A stretch of DNA of 16,893 bases from Rhodothermia bacterium. Lineage in GTDB: Bacteria > Bacteroidota > Rhodothermia > Rhodothermales > JABDKH01. Shown here in pieces: positions 13,297 through 16,893 of the stretch (within the stretch, counting starts at the first letter, position 1; each line of letters begins with the position of its first letter). Under the pieces are notes generated by a model, which saw only the letters and a program-made list of their open reading frames with translations, was not told the origin of the DNA and did not search any database. Location: assembly GCA_018679295.1 (NCBI GenBank), contig JAHHLP010000343.1, forward strand, positions 1-16,893, read 5' to 3'. The position numbers were made by a program, and so were the translations under genes.

Positions 13297-14472
13297 ATGT
13301 TGAAAATCGTTGCGGATCAGGATATACCTGCCCTCGAGTCGGCATTGGACTATGTGGGCCGTGTCGTCAGACTGCCCGGTAGCGAAATCGGCCGCACCGC
13401 GGTCCGCGACGCGGATGTTCTTCTGGTTCGCAGCGTGACGCGCGTCGACGCCAATCTGTTGGACGGGGCAGACGTTCGTTTTGTCGGCACGGCGACGTCC
13501 GGAATTGACCACGTTGACGTGGACTACCTCGGCGCCCGCGGGATCCGATTCGTAAGTGCCCCGGGGTGCAATGCTCCGTCGGTTGCTGATTATGTTGTGG
13601 CCGCTGCGTTCAGCATCCTCGCGCGACTCGAATGGGCCCTCCAGCAGCTGACGGTTGGCGTGGTTGGTTACGGCAATGTCGGCTCGCGACTCGCCCTGCG
13701 CCTGAGCCGGGCGGGTGCCACCGTAATCGTGAATGATCCCCCGCTTGAATCCGCTGCTCCGGAGTTCGCTGGCGGCCTCGAAGTCGTCTCCCTGGATGAA
13801 CTTCTCGAGCGTGCGGACCTGATATCACTTCACGTCCCGCTCACGCGGGATGTTCGGTTTTCGACCGAACGACTGATCGGCGGCGCTGAGTTCGATCGAA
13901 TGCAGGGTCATGCGATTCTCATCAACACTTCGCGGGGGGCGGTGATCGATGAGACGCCGTTGATAACGGCAATGCTCTCAAACAGGATAGGCCCCGTCGT
14001 TCTCGATGTGTTCGAAAACGAACCGGTCCCGGACCGGCTTCTCATCGATCGGGCAGAGGTGTCGACACCACATATCGCCGGCTACGCTCTGGACTCCAAA
14101 CTGGAAGGCGCAAAAGTCATGGCCGGGGCCGTCCAGGAATTCGCTGGTATTGAGACGGCCGGGTCGTATTCGCAGCCAGGGGAGGCTCGAACGGTAATCG
14201 TCGCACCCGCTTATGTAGGCAAGTCCAATGAGGCATGGACGAACGAACTCATAAAGCGCATGTATGATATCCGAGGCGACGATCGCAACCTGAAGGCCGC
14301 TGCGGCTCGCGAGGCGGATTTGTCGAAAGCGTTCCGGCGACTGAGGCGCGATTATCCCGAGCGGCGTGTTTACAACCACTACGAGGTCGACATCACACAT
14401 CTGCCCGAGTCGCTGCAGAATATCGCCCGTGCCATCGGCGTTGCTGTTCGTCACGAAGGGGCGGCAACATGA
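13297..14472 (+). CDS. pdxB: PdxB, erythronate-4-phosphate dehydrogenase
   Basis: PdxB oxidises 4-phospho-D-erythronate to 2-oxo-3-hydroxy-4-phosphobutanoate, the second step of the DXP-dependent pyridoxal-phosphate pathway, and belongs to the D-2-hydroxyacid dehydrogenase family. The 391-residue product starts MLKIVADQDIP, typical of PdxB. It has the signature TATSGIDHVDVDYL and APGCNAPSVADYV (88-100), the NAD-binding GVVGYGNVGSR (121-131), and the catalytic set R213 (NTSRGAVIDE), E242 (FENEP) and H259 (STPHIAGY). The 29- and 17-residue spacings are, from memory, those of E. coli PdxB. A C-terminal dimerisation region (about 300-385, with FRRLRRDYPERR) is specific to PdxB, not SerA. It is convergent with era, with 19 nt between the two stops. 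PdxJ of the same pathway is encoded just beyond era. Confidence 0.94.
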   Translation: MLKIVADQDIPALESALDYVGRVVRLPGSEIGRTAVRDADVLLVRSVTRVDANLLDGADVRFVGTATSGIDHVDVDYLGARGIRFVSAPGCNAPSVADYVVAAAFSILARLEWALQQLTVGVVGYGNVGSRLALRLSRAGATVIVNDPPLESAAPEFAGGLEVVSLDELLERADLISLHVPLTRDVRFSTERLIGGAEFDRMQGHAILINTSRGAVIDETPLITAMLSNRIGPVVLDVFENEPVPDRLLIDRAEVSTPHIAGYALDSKLEGAKVMAGAVQEFAGIETAGSYSQPGEARTVIVAPAYVGKSNEAWTNELIKRMYDIRGDDRNLKAAAAREADLSKAFRRLRRDYPERRVYNHYEVDITHLPESLQNIARAIGVAVRHEGAAT

Positions 14473-14491
14473 AGCGAACCCCGCGAAAGTC

Positions 14492-15397
14492 CTACTCGTA
14501 GCCGTACGACCGTAGAAACGTCCCGCTGTCACGCCAGCCCTTGCGCACCTTCACAAAGAGCCGAAGGTGTACCGGCCGGTCGAGAAACGTCTCAATCGCC
14601 TTTCTCGAGGCGATGCCGAGCGACTTGATCGCCTTGCCTCCCTTGCCGATCAGGATCGGCTTCTGTGATTCCCGCTCGACAACGATTTCAGCGTCGATCA
14701 CGTCTTTGCCGTACTGGTTCTTCTCCTCGAATGCCACAATGTTGACCTGCGTCGAGTAGGGGATCTCTCTCGAGAAGCGTTCAAAGACCTTCTCCCGGAT
14801 GATCTCCGCCACGAAAAAGCGCTCGGGATGCTCACTTACTACGTCCTTCGGATAAAACGGCGGTCCCTCCGGCAATCTTGTAATAACTGCATCCATCAGG
14901 ACGTCCAAATTCGTCTTCTTCTTCGCGGATACCGGAACGACGTCCTCGAATGCCCGGAGCTCCACGTAGCGCTGAACCAAAGGAAGAGCATCCCGCTCAC
15001 GGATGAGGTCCATCTTGTTGAGAACCAGAATGGCGGGCCGGTCCCCGACTTCCGTCAGGCTCAGCGTGTCGGGTGATTCCGTTGTCGCGTCTGCGATGAA
15101 AAGCATCAGGTCGGCATCCTGCACTGCGTGTCGGACCGACTTCATCATGGACTTCTGCAGCCCGTACCGCGGCTCGATTACGCCGGGTGTGTCGAGGAAG
15201 ATGACCTGGTACCCGGGCTCGTTAGCAATTCCTAGTACCCGATGGCGAGTGGTCTGGGGCTTTGACGTGACAATCGAGAGCTTTCTTCCCAAAAGAGCAT
15301 TCATCAGTGTGCTCTTGCCCGCGTTGGGCTTGCCTACCAGCGTCACGTACCCGCTGCGGTGTCCTTCCGGGACATCTTGAAACTCGTCGGTATACAT
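14492..15397 (-). CDS. era: Era, ribosome-assembly GTPase
   Basis: Era binds the 3' end of 16S rRNA and the 30S subunit and is needed for its maturation. The 301-residue product has every G motif: G1 GKPNAGKST (22-30), G2 in PQTTRHR (47-53), G3 DTPG (69-72), G4 NKMD (127-130) and G5 SAK (147-149). The C-terminal KH domain contains GKGGKAIKSLG (231-241), and the protein ends with the usual KVRKGWRD segment. Residues 185-222 (RFFVAEIIREKVF and EIPYSTQV) form the conserved linker. The length equals that of E. coli Era (301). The gene lies 55 nt downstream of pdxJ on the same strand, and the two are probably co-transcribed. No Shine-Dalgarno is visible. Confidence 0.97.
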   Translation of the reverse strand: MYTDEFQDVPEGHRSGYVTLVGKPNAGKSTLMNALLGRKLSIVTSKPQTTRHRVLGIANEPGYQVIFLDTPGVIEPRYGLQKSMMKSVRHAVQDADLMLFIADATTESPDTLSLTEVGDRPAILVLNKMDLIRERDALPLVQRYVELRAFEDVVPVSAKKKTNLDVLMDAVITRLPEGPPFYPKDVVSEHPERFFVAEIIREKVFERFSREIPYSTQVNIVAFEEKNQYGKDVIDAEIVVERESQKPILIGKGGKAIKSLGIASRKAIETFLDRPVHLRLFVKVRKGWRDSGTFLRSYGYE

Positions 15398-15452
15398 CAG
15401 TCGCTTCGTGACCCCTTGGTGTGTGTCAGAGTCGAGTGTCGCGGTTCGATTC

Positions 15453-16187
15453 TCATGAGTTGTAGTCGCGCTTGACGATCGCGTTCATCTCTTCAACAGC
15501 CTTCTCCAGTCCGGTCATTAGCGCCCTCGCGATGATCGCGAAACCGATTGACACTTCTTCAACGTTGCGCACGGAGGCCCCGAATACGGGATAGTTGCGA
15601 TAATTCAAGCCGTGACCGGCGTGCACCTTAAGACCGATCTCATGCGCCAATCGGGCGGCGGAAGCCAGTCTGGAAGCCTCCGACTGCTGTTCCTCGAAGG
15701 TTGATGCATTTGAGAAGTCACCCGTATGCAGCTCAATGCAATTCGCGCCTACCTCGCGCGACATTTCAATCTGGTGGGCGTCCGGATCGACGAATAAGGA
15801 TATCTCCGGGATACCTGCGTCCAGCAGTCTCGGAATGACGATTTCGAGACGCTCGCGGGCCGTACGAACATCCAGCCCTCCTTCCGTAGTGACTTCGTCG
15901 CGCCGTTCGGGCACCAGAGTGGCGACGTCAGGCATCGTGTCGCAGCATATGTTCACGATCTCCTCGGCCGTGGAGAGTTCAAAGTCGAGTCGTCCCTGCA
16001 CGGTTTCTTTCAGGAGCCGAACGTCGCGTTCCGTAATGTGTCTGCGGTCCTCGCGAAGGTGGAATACAACACCATCGGCACCCGCCATTTCGCAGATGGC
16101 TGCTGCATGCACAGGGTCAGGAAACTGCTCGCGACGCGCGTTGCGGAGCGTGGCGACGTGATCGATGTTTACAAGCAGGCTTGTCAC
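15453..16187 (-). CDS. pdxJ: PdxJ, pyridoxine 5'-phosphate synthase
   Basis: PdxJ condenses 1-deoxy-D-xylulose 5-phosphate with 3-amino-2-oxopropyl phosphate to give pyridoxine 5'-phosphate, the ring-closing step of the DXP-dependent vitamin B6 route. The 244-residue TIM-barrel protein starts LLVNIDHVATLRNARR (4-19). It has VFHLREDRRHI with H43, DFELS with catalytic E70, LVPERRDEVTTEGG (91-104) and HAGHGLNY with H192, then a phosphate-binding VSIGFAIIARAL. The start codon is GTG 16185-16187, placed by the family N terminus. With pdxB at 13297 this gives two steps of one pathway within 3 kb, on opposite strands and separated by era. Confidence 0.97.
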   Translation of the reverse strand: MTSLLVNIDHVATLRNARREQFPDPVHAAAICEMAGADGVVFHLREDRRHITERDVRLLKETVQGRLDFELSTAEEIVNICCDTMPDVATLVPERRDEVTTEGGLDVRTARERLEIVIPRLLDAGIPEISLFVDPDAHQIEMSREVGANCIELHTGDFSNASTFEEQQSEASRLASAARLAHEIGLKVHAGHGLNYRNYPVFGASVRNVEEVSIGFAIIARALMTGLEKAVEEMNAIVKRDYNS

Positions 16188-16434
16188 GGGCTATCGATAG
16201 GTCTTTACATCTTCTTTAGGGGGTGTTTGCGAGTCGAGTCGGGAAGGTACGTACGATTCGGTTTCCGTGGCACCGCGGGGACGGTTTTCGGCCGTTATGG
16301 TGGTCGTCTTGCAGGCCTCCGTTTGTTGCATTTAGGGGGGTGACCTTGTATTTTCGACGACCTTCGGGAACGTGTGGTGGTGGTTGGGATCACCGTTCGG
16401 CGTTAACGAAGCTCACGTTTTTGTCAGGGTTTTC

Positions 16435-16439
16435 GGGAG
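16435..16439 (+). promoter_or_regulatory. Shine-Dalgarno for the gene at 16448
   Basis: GGGAG lies 8 nt before ATG 16448 and supports that start. Further upstream a weak promoter-like pair (TTGCAT, 17 nt, TATTTT, near 16325-16353) sits in the 260-nt divergent gap with pdxJ; I would not rely on it. The rest of that gap shows only a GTACGTAC palindrome near 16247. Confidence 0.6.
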
Positions 16440-16447
16440 TGACGGAG

Positions 16448-16893
16448 ATGGCGATACACAGCCACGGCGTTCAGGTGGGTATACAGGTTGCGTTGGGTCT
16501 TGTAATCGTGGCGCTTGCCTATTGGCTTTTCGTCTCGATTACGGAGCCATACGAGGCGATCGAGCGCCAGGAAGAGGTCACTGAATTGACCCGCGCACGG
16601 ATGGGTGCCGTGAGGACGGCGATGATCCGCTATGAGGAGATGAACGACCGATTCGTGACGACTCTCGATTCGCTCGTCGATTTCGTCCGGGACGACTCTT
16701 TGTATCGGATGGCCGGCGACAGCATTTTCTGGGAAGGCTTCGTGGCCGACTCGTTGGTGCATTCACCGCGGACGGGCAAGAGGTTCGTCCTCAGCGTGAA
16801 CGACACGTCGCGTGTCAAAACCTATCTGCTTAAGGATCCGGACTCTGATGACCAGATCGGTACCCTGGAGCCAGACATCACGAAGCTGAACGC
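16448..16893 (+). CDS. Unrecognised single-pass membrane protein (5' part, runs off right edge)
   Basis: The frame from ATG 16448 is open to the end of the window (148 codons, no stop). A short N terminus (MAIHSHG) leads into one transmembrane helix at about residues 9-30 (VGIQVALGLVIVALAYWLFV). A charged, probably coiled segment follows at about 32-70 (EPYEAIERQEEVTELTRARM), then a globular part. The stretch VRTAMIRYEEMNDRF followed by TTLDSLVDFV loosely recalls the 'x-Y-x-x-x-x-G-x-Y-P-x-x-L-x-x-L' pattern of pseudopilin-like proteins, but no prepilin-peptidase site is present. FWEGFVADSLVHSPRTGKRF and KTYLLKDPDSDDQIGTLEPD look like beta-strand regions. I do not recognise the family. The Shine-Dalgarno GGGAG and steady codon use support a real gene. 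Confidence 0.75.
   Translation, partial: MAIHSHGVQVGIQVALGLVIVALAYWLFVSITEPYEAIERQEEVTELTRARMGAVRTAMIRYEEMNDRFVTTLDSLVDFVRDDSLYRMAGDSIFWEGFVADSLVHSPRTGKRFVLSVNDTSRVKTYLLKDPDSDDQIGTLEPDITKLN

Noticed and set aside
13127..13345. 72-codon minus-strand frame upstream of pdxB
   Set aside because: It overlaps the pdxB start on the opposite strand, has no ribosome binding site or motif, and is short enough to occur by chance.
14469..14501. 10-codon frame starting at ATG overlapping the pdxB stop
   Set aside because: Although the ATGA overlap resembles translational coupling, the peptide is only 10 residues and reads into the era 3' end.

Overview
The window reads as an ordinary chromosomal stretch from a Gram-negative member of the Bacteroidota/Rhodothermota group (my best guess is the Rhodothermia/Balneolia side). 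This rests on the gene content: a DUF2723 (TMEM260-like) membrane glycosyltransferase, bacillithiol synthase BshA, an OMP_b-brl-type porin-family protein, an LptF/LptG permease, a LytR_C-domain anchor protein next to rsfS, and a Bacteroidota-type conserved kinase-fold protein. Coding density is high and composition looks even. I see no tRNA, rRNA, insertion sequence, phage gene, CRISPR array or defence cassette.

Layout. Left edge (1-205, minus): the first 68 codons of tsaD, which runs off the window. Divergent from it, a strong sigma70-type promoter (294-322) drives a small secreted protein (350-841), closed by a terminator (901-940). Then come three co-directional genes: a membrane-anchored LytR_C protein (975-1433), rsfS (1493-1945) and a lipoprotein (1947-2501). 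On the minus strand follow the large DUF2723 protein (2644-5505), a 359-nt gap with GC-rich inverted repeats, rsmI (5865-6536) and an lptF/lptG-family gene (6544-8037); the last two are 7 nt apart. A divergent region with a tandem repeat (8167-8219, degenerate third copy to 8253) separates these from a metallo-beta-lactamase-fold hydrolase (8274-8924, plus).

Next, on the minus strand, bshA (10157-11305) is followed by a divergent protein-kinase-like-fold protein (8990-10087). This is the most interesting uncharacterised gene here. A secreted beta-barrel protein (11489-12118, plus) faces a SleB-like cell-wall hydrolase (12181-12867, minus) across a terminator. After a 429-nt gap come pdxB (13297-14472, plus) and, convergent with it, the pair pdxJ-era (minus). 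PdxB and PdxJ belong to the same DXP-dependent vitamin B6 pathway. The right edge holds the 5' part of an unrecognised single-pass membrane protein (16448-16893, open at the end).

Functionally the window mixes translation and ribosome housekeeping (TsaD, RsfS, RsmI, Era), cofactor and thiol metabolism (PdxB, PdxJ, BshA, the MBL hydrolase) and envelope building (LptF/G, DUF2723, SleB-like, LytR_C, two secreted proteins, one lipoprotein). Shine-Dalgarno sequences are clear before a few genes (tsaD, the 350 gene, the 1947 lipoprotein, the 16448 gene) and absent before many others, as is common in this phylum. I found no convincing multi-gene novel system; the best leads are the kinase-fold gene beside bshA, the tandem repeat at the lptF/MBL divergent region, and the structured gap after rsmI.
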